A stretch of 64,000 nt of DNA from contig NZ_PJMW01000002.1 of the NCBI RefSeq assembly GCF_002846365.1, forward strand, positions 4,898,001-4,962,000, in the 5' to 3' direction. The notes under the pieces are model-generated. The model saw only the letters and a list, made by a program, of their open reading frames with translations, did no database searches and was not told the origin of the DNA. Below are positions 26,285-35,600 of this stretch, piece by piece. Source of the DNA: Nocardia fluminea. Its GTDB lineage: Bacteria > Actinomycetota > Actinomycetes > Mycobacteriales > Mycobacteriaceae. The stretch's first letter is position 1; each line of letters opens with the position of its first letter. Both the position numbers and the translations under genes were made by a program.

Positions 26285-27661
26285 TCAGACCCCTCCCGCT
26301 CCGGTACTGCCGTCGGTATCGGCGGCGGTGACGAACAATTCCTCGGCCTTGCGCACGCGCACGGTGACCACCGCGCCGCGATATCTGGCCAGCGCGGGCA
26401 GGACCAGCAGCCCGTCCTCGACCGGCCGGATGAGCCGCAGCTTGGTGAGCAGCGCGAGTACCTCGGTGGTGAGCCCGCCGGCATCGGCCTGCCACTGGGC
26501 GGCGAAGGTCGCGCCGTAGCGGTCGGTGAGCGCGGTGACGGTCGTGCGCACCCAGGCACCGTCGAGGAACGGATAGGTGACGGGCTCGATGCCCTCGTCG
26601 TCGTCGATGAAAGCTGTTGCCGGCGCGCTGGTTTCGAGCTCCTCGGCGAGCGGGGCGAACACCCCCGCGGTGGGGATGGAGGCATCGAGGTGCGCGAGCA
26701 GCGTGTCGTCGGGGGTGAGCGCACCGGGGCGCCGGGGGACCGGGTTGTCGATGTCGAGGACCGTGTCGGCGATCTCACCGATCAGCAACAAGGCCACCTG
26801 CGCCAGGGTTCCGGTGCCGGGGAAGCGGGTATCGGACAGCCTGCCCGAACTGTCGATCAGCGACACACCTTCGGCCCGGCGTTCGGCGCGCAAGCCGGTG
26901 CAGTATTCGACCTCGCCGATCAGACGGTCCTGACCGAGCAGCGCGGCCTCGGCCGGGGGCAGTTCGTCGAGATAGACCACGGGGCGCTCGACCAGTGCCC
27001 GGCGAACCCGGCGGGCCTGATCGGCTGGTGCCTCGTCGGTGTCCTCGGCCAGCAACCCGCGCACGCTGTGCAGATGCTGCAGTGCCCGGGGTGGCCGGAA
27101 CAGCGCGAACACCACCGGCCGGTCGATGTCGTAGAGGGCCTCGCCTGCCTCCGGATCGCTGGCCCAGCCGCCCGCGTCGCCGTCGGCCAGCGTCAAAGCC
27201 CCTCGCGCGCCCAGCCATCCGACGGCGTCGACGAAGGCGTCGCGATCGGCGGCCCGCTCGGTCGAGAGGTCCAGGCCCTCGATCCGGCTCGCGTAATCGG
27301 CGACGTGCTCGGCCAATTCGGACAGGGTGATCTGGTCGCCGGCCCGGCCGAGCGCGGCCAGCGCCAGCGACAGATAGGCGTAGCGGCGGCGATCGAAGAC
27401 CCGATCGTTGACGCTGCGGGCGGGCCGCGCGTCGTCGAGCCGATCGTGCACCGGGTACAGCCGGGCCGTGGTCTCGGTCACCTCCAAGCGGTAGCCGAAC
27501 AATTCGGCCAGGTCCTCGCGCAGTTCCGTGGCCCACCGCCGGATCAACGGCAGCGCGATCCGGTCGGGATACACCCGGGTGACCAGGTGATTGGCCAGCA
27601 TCACGCGCGCCGCCCGCTGATAGCTGTCGAGGGCGAGCGCGTCGATCCGTTGCCGCTTCAC
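26285..27661 (-). CDS. jetB: Wadjet subunit JetB (DUF2398 / TIGR02678-like)
   Basis: A 458-residue protein of the DUF2398/TIGR02678 type, equivalent to the MukE/kite subunit. Winged-helix-like segments are apparent (ITLSELAEHVADYASRIEG; and near the end LLTKLRLIRPVEDGLLVLPA). It bridges JetA and JetC in the complex. GTG at 27661 is preceded by GAGGGGCGAGACT, and the GTG overlaps the stop of a 30-codon frame that itself starts in the jetA stop. The family match is from memory of sequence pattern and the jetA-jetB-jetC order. Confidence 0.8.
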   Translation of the reverse strand: MKRQRIDALALDSYQRAARVMLANHLVTRVYPDRIALPLIRRWATELREDLAELFGYRLEVTETTARLYPVHDRLDDARPARSVNDRVFDRRRYAYLSLALAALGRAGDQITLSELAEHVADYASRIEGLDLSTERAADRDAFVDAVGWLGARGALTLADGDAGGWASDPEAGEALYDIDRPVVFALFRPPRALQHLHSVRGLLAEDTDEAPADQARRVRRALVERPVVYLDELPPAEAALLGQDRLIGEVEYCTGLRAERRAEGVSLIDSSGRLSDTRFPGTGTLAQVALLLIGEIADTVLDIDNPVPRRPGALTPDDTLLAHLDASIPTAGVFAPLAEELETSAPATAFIDDDEGIEPVTYPFLDGAWVRTTVTALTDRYGATFAAQWQADAGGLTTEVLALLTKLRLIRPVEDGLLVLPALARYRGAVVTVRVRKAEELFVTAADTDGSTGAGGV

Positions 27662-27750
27662 AGTCTCGCCCCTCGAGCCGATGCCTGTCCCGCCGACCGC
27701 AATCGCGCCGAGCGGTCGCCGAGATCGAGTGAGTCGATGCGCAGTCTCAT
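27658..27750 (-). CDS. 30-codon relay ORF between jetA and jetB
   Basis: ATG at 27750 overlaps the jetA stop (ATGA) and the TGA at 27660-27658 overlaps the jetB start (GTGA). The encoded peptide is 30 residues, Arg/Leu/Ser-rich, starting MRLRIDSLDLGDRSARLR. It contains the jetB ribosome binding site. Rather than a functional protein it may keep ribosomes moving from jetA to jetB, but a small basic subunit is not excluded. Confidence 0.35.
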   Translation of the reverse strand: MRLRIDSLDLGDRSARLRSAGQASARGARL

Positions 27751-29306
27751 CGCACGCCCCCGCGCCGGCTCGACTCGCGTACCTCGAGGCGGCGGTTGTT
27801 CAGATGGAGCAGTCCCGCCGCGGTGCGGATGACCGTCGACCCGTCGCAGGGGCGCACGGTCAAGGTGACGCCGTTGTCGGAACCGGTGGTGCCGTCGACC
27901 TTTCCGCTCACCGGAACCCACGCGGTCGAGGCGGCATCGATCAGCCGCAACAGCACCTCGGTCTCCCGTTGATCCAGCACTCGGTCGTGCACATTGCCCT
28001 TCGACAGCGAGGCGGCGGCCGCGGCTCGTTCGCGCTGTGCCGCCAGTTGGGCCTCGCGCAGCCGCCGCACGCCCGCGTCGTTGCGCGCGATCCGGGCCGG
28101 GGCGCCCGCCGTGGGTGCGCGTCCGGTTTCGGCGAGCGTGCGCGAGATCTCCAAAGGCGGTGCTTCCCACCAGGATCGGCTGGTGGGGATCAGCTCCGCG
28201 TCGGGATGCTCGAGCGAGAGATGTCGCGGCTTGCCCAGCCCGAACACCGCGTCGTAGAGCGCGTGCGCGCTGCCCGCACTGGGCGTGGCGACGAACCATT
28301 CGGCCAGGTGTCGCAGCGCCGACTCCCGGCTCACGCCGCCGCGGCGGGTCTCGGTGACCCGGCGCAACAGCGACAGCACCGCCGCGATCGCGCTCATCGT
28401 CGCCTCGCGCAGCCGATCGGCCTCGCACGTTTCCGGCGAGTCGGTGCCCGCGGCGACGAACCAGGTGCGCAACCCGTCCCAGCGGGAACGCCAATCCGCT
28501 TCACGCTCGGCGACACTCAGCAGAACTCGTTCGTCGCACCCGGCCGCACGGCCGATCAACTCCTCGACGCCGGTCTCCTGCACCTCGCCGATGGCGGCCG
28601 CCAACCGCGGGGCGAACCGGGCCAGATCCATGCTGAACTCGCGCATGTGCGCCAGCAACGCGTCCTTGTGCGCGAGAAAGGATTCCGGCGTGATCTCGGT
28701 GGTGCGCACCAGATCGCCCAGCGACAGGTAGAAATGCGCGGCGCGCGCGGCCATGTCGGTGAGCGCGGCGTCGAGCCTGCGCAAGGTGGTGTAGACCCGC
28801 TCGGCGTCGCCGTCGCGGTTGGCGGCGGCGAGGGTGCGCAGGTCGGCGAGCAGCTCGGGCAGCACCAGCCGCGACAGCGACGCGTCCTCCATCCGGGCCG
28901 CGAGCACCCCGGCCACCGCCCGGTAGGCCTGGAACCCGGCCTGGGCGAACTGGTAGACGTAGTGCCGGTTGCGGTACTCGGCCAGAGTGGCCGCGCGGGT
29001 GCCGTCGTAGCTGCGTTCGAGCACACCCCAGCGGTGCAGCTGCTCGAGCAGCGGGCCGATCTCCACGGCGGGCAGTGGCACGCCCGCGGCCGCCTCGCCC
29101 CGGCCGCCCGCCTCGGCGCGCGAGATCCACTCGGCGACGTCGTCGGCGTGCAACAACACCACGTAGGCGGCGCGAGCGCTGTCGAAGGCGCGCAGCACTC
29201 GCAGGTAGTCGGCGCGCTTCTCGGCGGTGGCGAACGAGAACAACCGCAGACGTTCGTCCCACAGGGCGGGTACGGCGCTGGGCAGGCCGTCGGCGGAGTC
29301 GGTCAC
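27747..29306 (-). CDS. jetA: Wadjet subunit JetA (DUF2397 / TIGR02677-like)
   Basis: A 519-residue mostly helical protein of the DUF2397/TIGR02677 type, the kleisin/MukF-like subunit. It has LRLFSFATAEKRADYLRVLR near the N-terminus, HRWGVLERSYDGTRAATL as a winged-helix region, GFQAYRAV, RRVTETRRGG and a C-terminal VHDRVLDQRETEVLLRLID segment. GTG at 29306 gives the usual length; a 21-codon extension to 29369 exists. It follows the HTH-TPR gene by 75 bases and is coupled to jetB through the relay frame. Confidence 0.8.
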   Translation of the reverse strand: MTDSADGLPSAVPALWDERLRLFSFATAEKRADYLRVLRAFDSARAAYVVLLHADDVAEWISRAEAGGRGEAAAGVPLPAVEIGPLLEQLHRWGVLERSYDGTRAATLAEYRNRHYVYQFAQAGFQAYRAVAGVLAARMEDASLSRLVLPELLADLRTLAAANRDGDAERVYTTLRRLDAALTDMAARAAHFYLSLGDLVRTTEITPESFLAHKDALLAHMREFSMDLARFAPRLAAAIGEVQETGVEELIGRAAGCDERVLLSVAEREADWRSRWDGLRTWFVAAGTDSPETCEADRLREATMSAIAAVLSLLRRVTETRRGGVSRESALRHLAEWFVATPSAGSAHALYDAVFGLGKPRHLSLEHPDAELIPTSRSWWEAPPLEISRTLAETGRAPTAGAPARIARNDAGVRRLREAQLAAQRERAAAAASLSKGNVHDRVLDQRETEVLLRLIDAASTAWVPVSGKVDGTTGSDNGVTLTVRPCDGSTVIRTAAGLLHLNNRRLEVRESSRRGGVR

Positions 29307-29381
29307 CGTAGACAGGTTAGTGGTGGCCTTCCCGTGCTCCGCCGGACCCGTCCCCGATCGGCGTGGCACCGCCGCGCGAGC

Positions 29382-30614
29382 TCACCCCACATTGAGCGTT
29401 CGCAGCTGCTCGAGGAAGGTCTGGGTGCGGTGGTCTCCTGGGTACCGTTCGATGATCTCCCTGGCGGCCTCGCCCGCGATCCACGCCAGCGACGGCAGCG
29501 ACTTGCGGCCCGCGGAGAACGCCGCGACACCCTCCTCGACCGCGCGCTCGAGATCGCGATCGCGCACGGCCACGACGGCCAGGGTGAGTCGCGCCTCCGA
29601 GACCCGCATGGGATTGCGGACCGAACCGTCCGGTCGGGTCGAATCGCTGATCACCTGCTGGGCATAGCGTTCGGCGAGGCGATCCTGGCCGGCCACCCGG
29701 CAGCAGTCCATCGCGTAGAAGTCGAATTTCGTGGCGTCGACGACGAAGTGGTTGTCCAGATCGGCGGGATGGCCCATCCGCGACAGGATCGCCCTGCCCT
29801 CGTCGAGCGCGGTCTGCACATTGCGGCGATCACCGAGCCGGGCCCAGCCCTTGGCGCGCTGCGCCGCCAGCTGTACGCCCACACTCGACGACGTGGTGCC
29901 GGCCATCGCCTTCTCCGAGACATCGATCGCGCCACGAAAGTTGCCCTGTGTCAACGCGAACCAGGCCGACATCTCCGCCGCCCACCCGACGATCTCGGCG
30001 TTGCCCGCCTCGCGGCCCAGCGAATCGGCGGCCCTGCGAGTGGCTTCGGCGCCACCCCGGCGACCGAGGTCGTAGTCGACGCAACCGACCAGCAACGCGA
30101 CCCAGCCTGCCAGGACGAGGATTTCCCGATGCTGGCTCAGTGTCAGTCTGCCGTCGAGCAGAGAGGTGATCCGGCGCAGCCACGCGGTCCCCTCGGTGTG
30201 CAGTGCGTACGGGTCGGCGTAGGCGTATTCGCAGCACAGTCTTTCGGCGGTGATCCGCACCGCGTCGAGAGTGGCGCTGTTGACGTCGGACATTCTGAGT
30301 CGTCCGATGAACTCCAAAGTGTCCATACCGGTTGCCGATAACAGCTCGTCATCGCGGTTGGGACGGGACTTCGGGAAGAACGCGGCGGTGACGGTGTCGA
30401 ACGCGGCCGCGATGATCGGCGCGTAGAACTCGTCAGGTCGCGATTCCCCGGATTCCCAGCGGCGCCAGTTGCGCAGCAGGGTACTGTCCGTCGGCAGGTT
30501 GTGGGAGGACTTGGCACGCATCGCGCGAACGGCATCGGCTTGCGACCACCCCCTCGCGTCACGTTCCGAGCGCATCCGAACAGCCCAGACGGGTCGATCA
30601 TCAGTTGCGGTCAC
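29382..30614 (-). CDS. HTH regulator with TPR-like sensor domain
   Basis: A 410-residue regulator: an N-terminal Xre/Cro-like HTH (about 8-70; RDARGWSQADAVRAMRAKSS, then WRRWESGESRPDEF) followed by a helical repeat domain resembling those of Streptomyces NsdA-type regulators. Starts at GTG 30614. It lies 75 bases upstream of jetA on the same strand and so may lead the Wadjet operon and control it; it is divergent from the small resolvase-fold gene with an 8-bp inverted repeat between them. Confidence 0.75.
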   Translation of the reverse strand: MTATDDRPVWAVRMRSERDARGWSQADAVRAMRAKSSHNLPTDSTLLRNWRRWESGESRPDEFYAPIIAAAFDTVTAAFFPKSRPNRDDELLSATGMDTLEFIGRLRMSDVNSATLDAVRITAERLCCEYAYADPYALHTEGTAWLRRITSLLDGRLTLSQHREILVLAGWVALLVGCVDYDLGRRGGAEATRRAADSLGREAGNAEIVGWAAEMSAWFALTQGNFRGAIDVSEKAMAGTTSSSVGVQLAAQRAKGWARLGDRRNVQTALDEGRAILSRMGHPADLDNHFVVDATKFDFYAMDCCRVAGQDRLAERYAQQVISDSTRPDGSVRNPMRVSEARLTLAVVAVRDRDLERAVEEGVAAFSAGRKSLPSLAWIAGEAAREIIERYPGDHRTQTFLEQLRTLNVG

Positions 30615-30663
30615 GGCGGTAGTATTCCACCAGTTAACGTTCGGCGTCCCGGATAGGGCATGT

Positions 30664-30685
30664 AGATGTCACCCGATTGACATCT
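30664..30685. promoter_or_regulatory. Inverted repeat upstream of the HTH-TPR regulator
   Basis: AGATGTCA (30664-30671) and TGACATCT (30678-30685) are perfect arms around CCCGAT, 50 bases upstream of the regulator's GTG in the 255-base divergent region. Probable autoregulatory operator. Confidence 0.55.
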
Positions 30686-30780
30686 GCTGCCGGGGGCCGC
30701 GATTGTTCATCATGTAAACAGGTGCCCGGCTCGACAACCGGACGCCGGCTCTGCAGGAGAGCTTGCAGGGCAACGCAGTA

Positions 30781-30811
30781 CCCCCGCGTGGCGCGCCGCG
30801 CGACGCGGGGG
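30781..30811 (+). other. Stable hairpin in the leader of the resolvase-fold gene
   Basis: CCCCCGCGT (30781-30789) pairs perfectly with ACGCGGGGG (30803-30811), with a GC-rich loop containing GGCGCGCC. It sits about 60 bases before GTG 30870. It could be a transcription attenuator or a leader structure. No U-tract follows. Confidence 0.45.
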
Positions 30812-30869
30812 GATCGGTACACGACAGGTCCGACAACAGAACAGCGATCCCAATCCAACGGAGGTTCGG

Positions 30870-31175
30870 GTGGAAGCGTTGATCTATGGATACTTGCGGG
30901 ACGATCTGGCCGATGGTCAGAGCGACCAATTGGAGGATGCGCTACGCAGCCTCGCACGGACCGCGGGCATGTGTTTCGCCGCGACGTTCCACGAAGCACC
31001 GGCGGGCGACGGTGCCGCATTCGCCGAACTCACCCAGGAGCTGAAGCGGGCCGACGCCCACCACGTGGTGGTGCCGTCACTCGATCACCTTGCCGGCCAG
31101 ACGATTCCGCGTGACCTGCTGATCGCGAAGCTGGCGCACGAGGCGGCCGCTCAGGTGCTGACCCTGGAGCGTTAG
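30870..31175 (+). CDS. Small resolvase-fold protein lacking the catalytic serine
   Basis: A 101-residue protein starting at GTG 30870 behind GGAGG. Its sequence follows the serine-recombinase catalytic fold: LIYGYLRDD at the first strand, an LxxALRSLARTAG helix, FAELTQELKRADAHHVVVPS, then LDHLAG, close to the recombinase VxxLDRLxR pattern. The usual YARVS serine is absent (YLRDD) and there is no DNA-binding domain, so it is not a recombinase. It may be a partner or decoy regulator. Function unknown. Confidence 0.7.
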   Translation: MEALIYGYLRDDLADGQSDQLEDALRSLARTAGMCFAATFHEAPAGDGAAFAELTQELKRADAHHVVVPSLDHLAGQTIPRDLLIAKLAHEAAAQVLTLER

Positions 31176-31515
31176 CCATGGGATCCGATGCCTGTACCGA
31201 TCCGCCATCTCGGTAGCGGCCGCTCCGGCGGCCGGGCGGGCCACCGATGCGAGCGATCGCTGGTCGCCGAACGCCGGGCACGCGCAGCGCGGGCAGCCAG
31301 ATCGAGATCAGAATGCCCGCTGTGACAAGGCGTTTCCGTTCGACGACGCCGAAATATCCGAGTACACAAGCCAGCAGCACGGCGCTGACGATCAGCCGCT
31401 GCCAGACTGCCGTCGCCTTCGCTCCGGCCCAGCCGAGAACGAAGTACCAACAGGCCAGCGGTGACAACGCGATGTCGCGTTCGGGCAAGCGTGCCGCCAC
31501 CGTGACGAAACTCAC
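31030..31515 (-). CDS. Possible small membrane protein (weak)
   Basis: The 411 bases between 31175 and 31587 have no firm gene. On the minus strand a frame from GTG 31515 (or TTG 31536) encodes two plausible membrane helices (LSPLACWYFVLGWAG region; LIVSAVLLACVLGYFGVV; TAGILISIWLPALRV) before running into the antisense of the resolvase-fold gene. No clear ribosome binding site, and the tail is a shadow, so it may be a decayed gene. Confidence 0.25.
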   Translation of the reverse strand: MSFVTVAARLPERDIALSPLACWYFVLGWAGAKATAVWQRLIVSAVLLACVLGYFGVVERKRLVTAGILISIWLPALRVPGVRRPAIARIGGPPGRRSGRYRDGGSVQASDPMANAPGSAPERPPRAPASRSAGHAESSGRQGDRVTAPPRGGRRPASAPG

Positions 31516-31586
31516 GAAGCCCTCGGCGACCAGCAAGCGCGCCGCGTGACAGATGACTGTGCACCACCGACAGGCCGTAGCGCGGG

Positions 31587-32471
31587 CTAGAGGCCGAAGC
31601 CGCCCGGCCCGCGTCTGCGCAGGTACTTCTCGAACTCCGCCGCGATGGCGTCGCCGTCGATCTTGGACATGGTCTCGTTGAGGTCGATCGCCGCGTCGCC
31701 GCGCTCCTCGAGCGAGCGCACGTACTCGCTGATCTCCTCGTCGCCGAGGGTCATCTCGTTGACCGCGGCTTCCCACTCCTCGGCCTGCTTCGGCAGCTCA
31801 CCGAGCGGCACCTCGATGTCGAGAACGTCTTCGACCCGGTGCAGCAGCGCGATCGTCGCCTTCGGGTTCGGCGGCTGCGACACATAGTGCGGGACCGCGG
31901 CCCAGAACGACACCGCGGGCACACCGGCCTTCACGCACTGGTCCTGGAGCACCCCGGTGATCCCGGTCGGGCCCTCGTACCTGGTCTGTTCCAGACTGAA
32001 TCGCTCGGCGGCCTCGGGACTGTAGGCCGAACCGGTCACCGGCACCGGCCGGGTGTGGGGAGTATCGGCCAGCAGCGCGCCGAGGATGACGACCGTCTCC
32101 ACGCCGAGTTGCTCGATGAACTCGAGCAGGTCGTCGCAGAAACTGCGCCATTTCATGTTCGGTTCGATGCCGCGCAGCAGCACCACGTCGCGGTCGCTAC
32201 CGGGCGGGGAACACACCGACAGCATCGTCGAGGGCCACTGGATCTCCCTGGTCACCCCGTCGACCTGACGGACTGTCGGCCGGTTCACCTGGTAGTCGTA
32301 GTAGTCCTCGGAATCGAGCTCGGCCAGCGGCTCGGCATCCCAGATCAACTCGAGATGCTCGATGGCGCCACTGGCGGCATCGCCGGCGTCGTTCCAGCCC
32401 TCGAACGCGGCAACCATGACGGGATTGCGCAACGTCGGCAGTTCCGTCTCGGGGGTCTCACTGGCATCCAC
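31587..32471 (-). CDS. PAC2-family (proteasome assembly chaperone-like) protein
   Basis: A 294-residue PAC2-family protein. Recognised by PVMVAAFEGWNDAGDAASGA near the start, VVLLRGIEPNMKWRSFCDDL, VVILGALLADTPHTRPVPVTG and an acidic C-terminal helix. Homologues in mycobacteria (Rv2125 region) lie next to metH, as here, divergent from it. Biochemical role in actinobacteria is not established; archaeal and eukaryotic relatives help assemble proteasomes. Confidence 0.85.
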   Translation of the reverse strand: MDASETPETELPTLRNPVMVAAFEGWNDAGDAASGAIEHLELIWDAEPLAELDSEDYYDYQVNRPTVRQVDGVTREIQWPSTMLSVCSPPGSDRDVVLLRGIEPNMKWRSFCDDLLEFIEQLGVETVVILGALLADTPHTRPVPVTGSAYSPEAAERFSLEQTRYEGPTGITGVLQDQCVKAGVPAVSFWAAVPHYVSQPPNPKATIALLHRVEDVLDIEVPLGELPKQAEEWEAAVNEMTLGDEEISEYVRSLEERGDAAIDLNETMSKIDGDAIAAEFEKYLRRRGPGGFGL

Positions 32472-32609
32472 CCGGTCAGCCTAGTGTCTTGTGCGATTTG
32501 TTTTGCGGTGACCGACGGTGTTGCGTGTTTCCACCGGGAACAGTGGCGCAGGCCACTCGATTCACCCACAGTGGTCTCGTTCGTCGGGGGCGCCCTCTAG
32601 TCTTGAATC

Positions 32610-35600
32610 ATGTCTGCGTCCTTGCCCACCGGGTTCGATACCACGCTCCTCGACACGCTGCGGCGGCGTGTCGTCATCGGCGACGGCGCGATGGGCACGA
32701 TGTTGCAGGCCGCGGATCTGTCGCTCGACGACTTCCGCGGCCTCGAGGGGTGCAACGAGATCCTCAACGACACCCGCCCGGATGTGCTCGCCGAGATCCA
32801 CCGCGCCTACTTCGCCGCGGGCGCGGATGCGGTGGAGACCAACACCTTCGGCTGCAACCTGCCCAACCTCGCCGACTACGACATCCAGGATCGGATCCGC
32901 GATCTGTCCGAGCGCGGCACCCGCATCGCCCGCGATGTCGCCGACGAGATGGGTCCCTCCGCCGACGGCACCCCGCGCTATGTCCTCGGCTCGATGGGGC
33001 CCGGCACGAAGCTGCCGACCCTGGGTCACGCGCCGTTCGTCTCGCTGCGTGATGCCTACACCGAAGCCGCGCTCGGCATGCTCGACGGCGGCGCCGACGC
33101 CATCCTCATCGAGACCTGCCAGGACCTGCTCCAGGTCAAGGCCGCCATCACCGGTAGCCGCCGGGCCATGATCGCGGCGGGTCGCCGGATCCCGATCATC
33201 ACCCACGTCACCGTGGAGACCACCGGCACCATGCTGGTCGGTAGTGAGATCGGCGCGGCCCTGACCGCGCTGGAACCTCTCGGTATCGACATGATCGGGC
33301 TGAACTGCGCCACCGGGCCCGCGGAGATGAGCGAGCACCTGCGGCACCTGTCGCGCCATGCCACCATCCCGGTGTCGGTGATGCCCAACGCCGGTCTGCC
33401 GGTGCTCGGTGCCAACGGCGCCGAGTACCCGCTCACCCCGGAAGAGCTCGCTGTCGCACTGAGCGGGTTCGTGTCGGAGTTCGGGCTCTCGCTGGTCGGT
33501 GGCTGCTGTGGCACCACCCCGGAGCACATCCGTCAGGTCGCCGAGGCGGTGCGCGAGGTCGAGAAGACGCTGCCCGCGATCGAGGACCGGCGTCAGCCGG
33601 AACACGAGCCCGCTGTGTCGAGCATGTATACCGCCGTGCCGTTCGAGCAGGACGCGTCGATCATGATGATCGGTGAGCGCACCAATGCCAACGGCTCCAA
33701 GGCTTTCCGTGACGCGATGCTGGCCGCCGACTGGCAGCGGTGCCTCGAGATCGCCAAGGACCAGACCCGCGACGGCGCGCACATGCTCGACCTGTGCGTC
33801 GACTACGTGGGCCGCGACGGCGCCGACGACATGAACGAGCTGGCCTCGCGACTGGCCACCGCCTCGACGCTGCCGATCATGCTCGACTCCACCGAGGTGC
33901 CGGTGTTGCAGGCGGGTCTGCAGCACCTGGGTGGCCGGTGCGCGGTGAACTCGGTGAACTACGAGGACGGCGCGGGCCCGGATTCGCGGTTCCAGCAGAT
34001 CATGCGGCTGGTCTCCGAACACGGTGCCGCCGTCGTCGCGCTGACCATCGACGAAGAGGGTCAGGCGCGCACGGCCGATCACAAGGTCGCGATCGCCGAG
34101 CGGCTCATCGACGACATCACCGGCAACTGGGGCCTGGCCGAGTCCGACATCATCATCGACACCCTCACCTTCACCCTCGGCACCGGGCAGGAGGAGTCGC
34201 GTAAGGACGGCGAGGAGACGATCAAGGCCATCCGCGAGCTCAAGCGCCGCCGCCCGCGGGTGCAGACCACCCTCGGCCTGTCCAACATCTCCTTCGGTCT
34301 GAATCCGGCCGCCCGGCAGGTGCTGAACTCGGTGTTCATGCACGAATGTGTCGAAGCGGGACTGGATTCGGCGATCGTGCACGCGTCGAAGATCCTGCCG
34401 ATGAGCCGGATCCCCGACGAGCACCAGCAGGTCGCTCTCGATCTGATCTATGACCGCCGCACCGAGGACTACGACCCGCTGCAGACGCTGATGGCGTTGT
34501 TCGAAGGCGTCTCGACGGCGTCGTCGAAGGCCTCGCGCGCGGAGGAAATGGCGCTGCTGCCGTTGTTCGAGCGTCTCGAGCGGCGCATCGTCGACGGTGA
34601 GCGCAACGGTCTGGGTGACGATCTCGACGAGGCGATGCAGACCGTGCCGCCGCTGCAGATCATCAACGAGACTTTGCTCTCGGGCATGAAGACCGTCGGT
34701 GAGCTGTTCGGTTCGGGTCAGATGCAGCTGCCGTTCGTGCTGCAGTCGGCCGAGGTGATGAAAACCGCTGTCGCGCACCTGGAACCGCACATGGAAGCCA
34801 CCGACGATTCGGGTAAGGGCCGGATCGTGCTGGCCACGGTGAAGGGCGATGTTCACGACATCGGCAAGAACCTGGTCGACATCATCTTGTCCAACAACGG
34901 CTACGAGGTGGTGAACCTCGGCATCAAGCAGCCCATCGCGACCATTCTCGACGCCGCGCAGGACAAGAAGGCCGACGTGATCGGCATGTCCGGGCTGCTG
35001 GTGAAATCGACGGTGGTGATGAAGGAGAACCTCGGCGAACTCAACTCCAAGGGTGTCGCCGAACAGTTCCCGGTGCTGCTCGGTGGCGCCGCGCTGACTC
35101 GTTCCTATGTGGAGAACGACCTCACCGCGGTCTACGACGGCGACGTGTACTACGCCCGTGACGCGTTCGAGGGCCTGCGGTTGATGGACGAGATCATGAC
35201 CGTCAAGCGCGGCGGTGGGCTCGACCCCGACAGCCCGGAGGCGATCGCGGCCAAGGAGAAGGCCGCCGAGCGCAAGGCCCGCCACGAGCGGTCCCAGCGG
35301 ATCGCGGCCGAGCGCAAGGCCGCCGAGGTGCCGATCGTGGTGCCCGAACGCTCGGATGTGGCCGCGGATCTGCCCGTGCCGACGCCGCCGTTCTGGGGCA
35401 CCCGGGTGATCAAGGGCCTGCCGCTGGCGGAGTACTCGGGTCTGCTCGACGAGCGGGCGCTGTTCCTCGGCCAGTGGGGTCTGCGCGGTCAGCGCGCCGG
35501 CGACGGCCCGACCTATGAGGACCTGGTGGAGACCGAGGGCAGGCCGCGGTTGCGCGCCTGGCTCGACCGGCTCGCCACCGAGGGTGTGCTCCAGCACGCT

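Noticed and set aside
30870..31175. Active serine recombinase or mobile-element remnant
   Set aside because: Catalytic Ser and DNA-binding domain are missing and no element ends or transposase genes are nearby.
32472..32609. Cobalamin riboswitch upstream of metH
   Set aside because: Only 138 bases, with no recognisable B12 box and no room for the full fold before the ATG.
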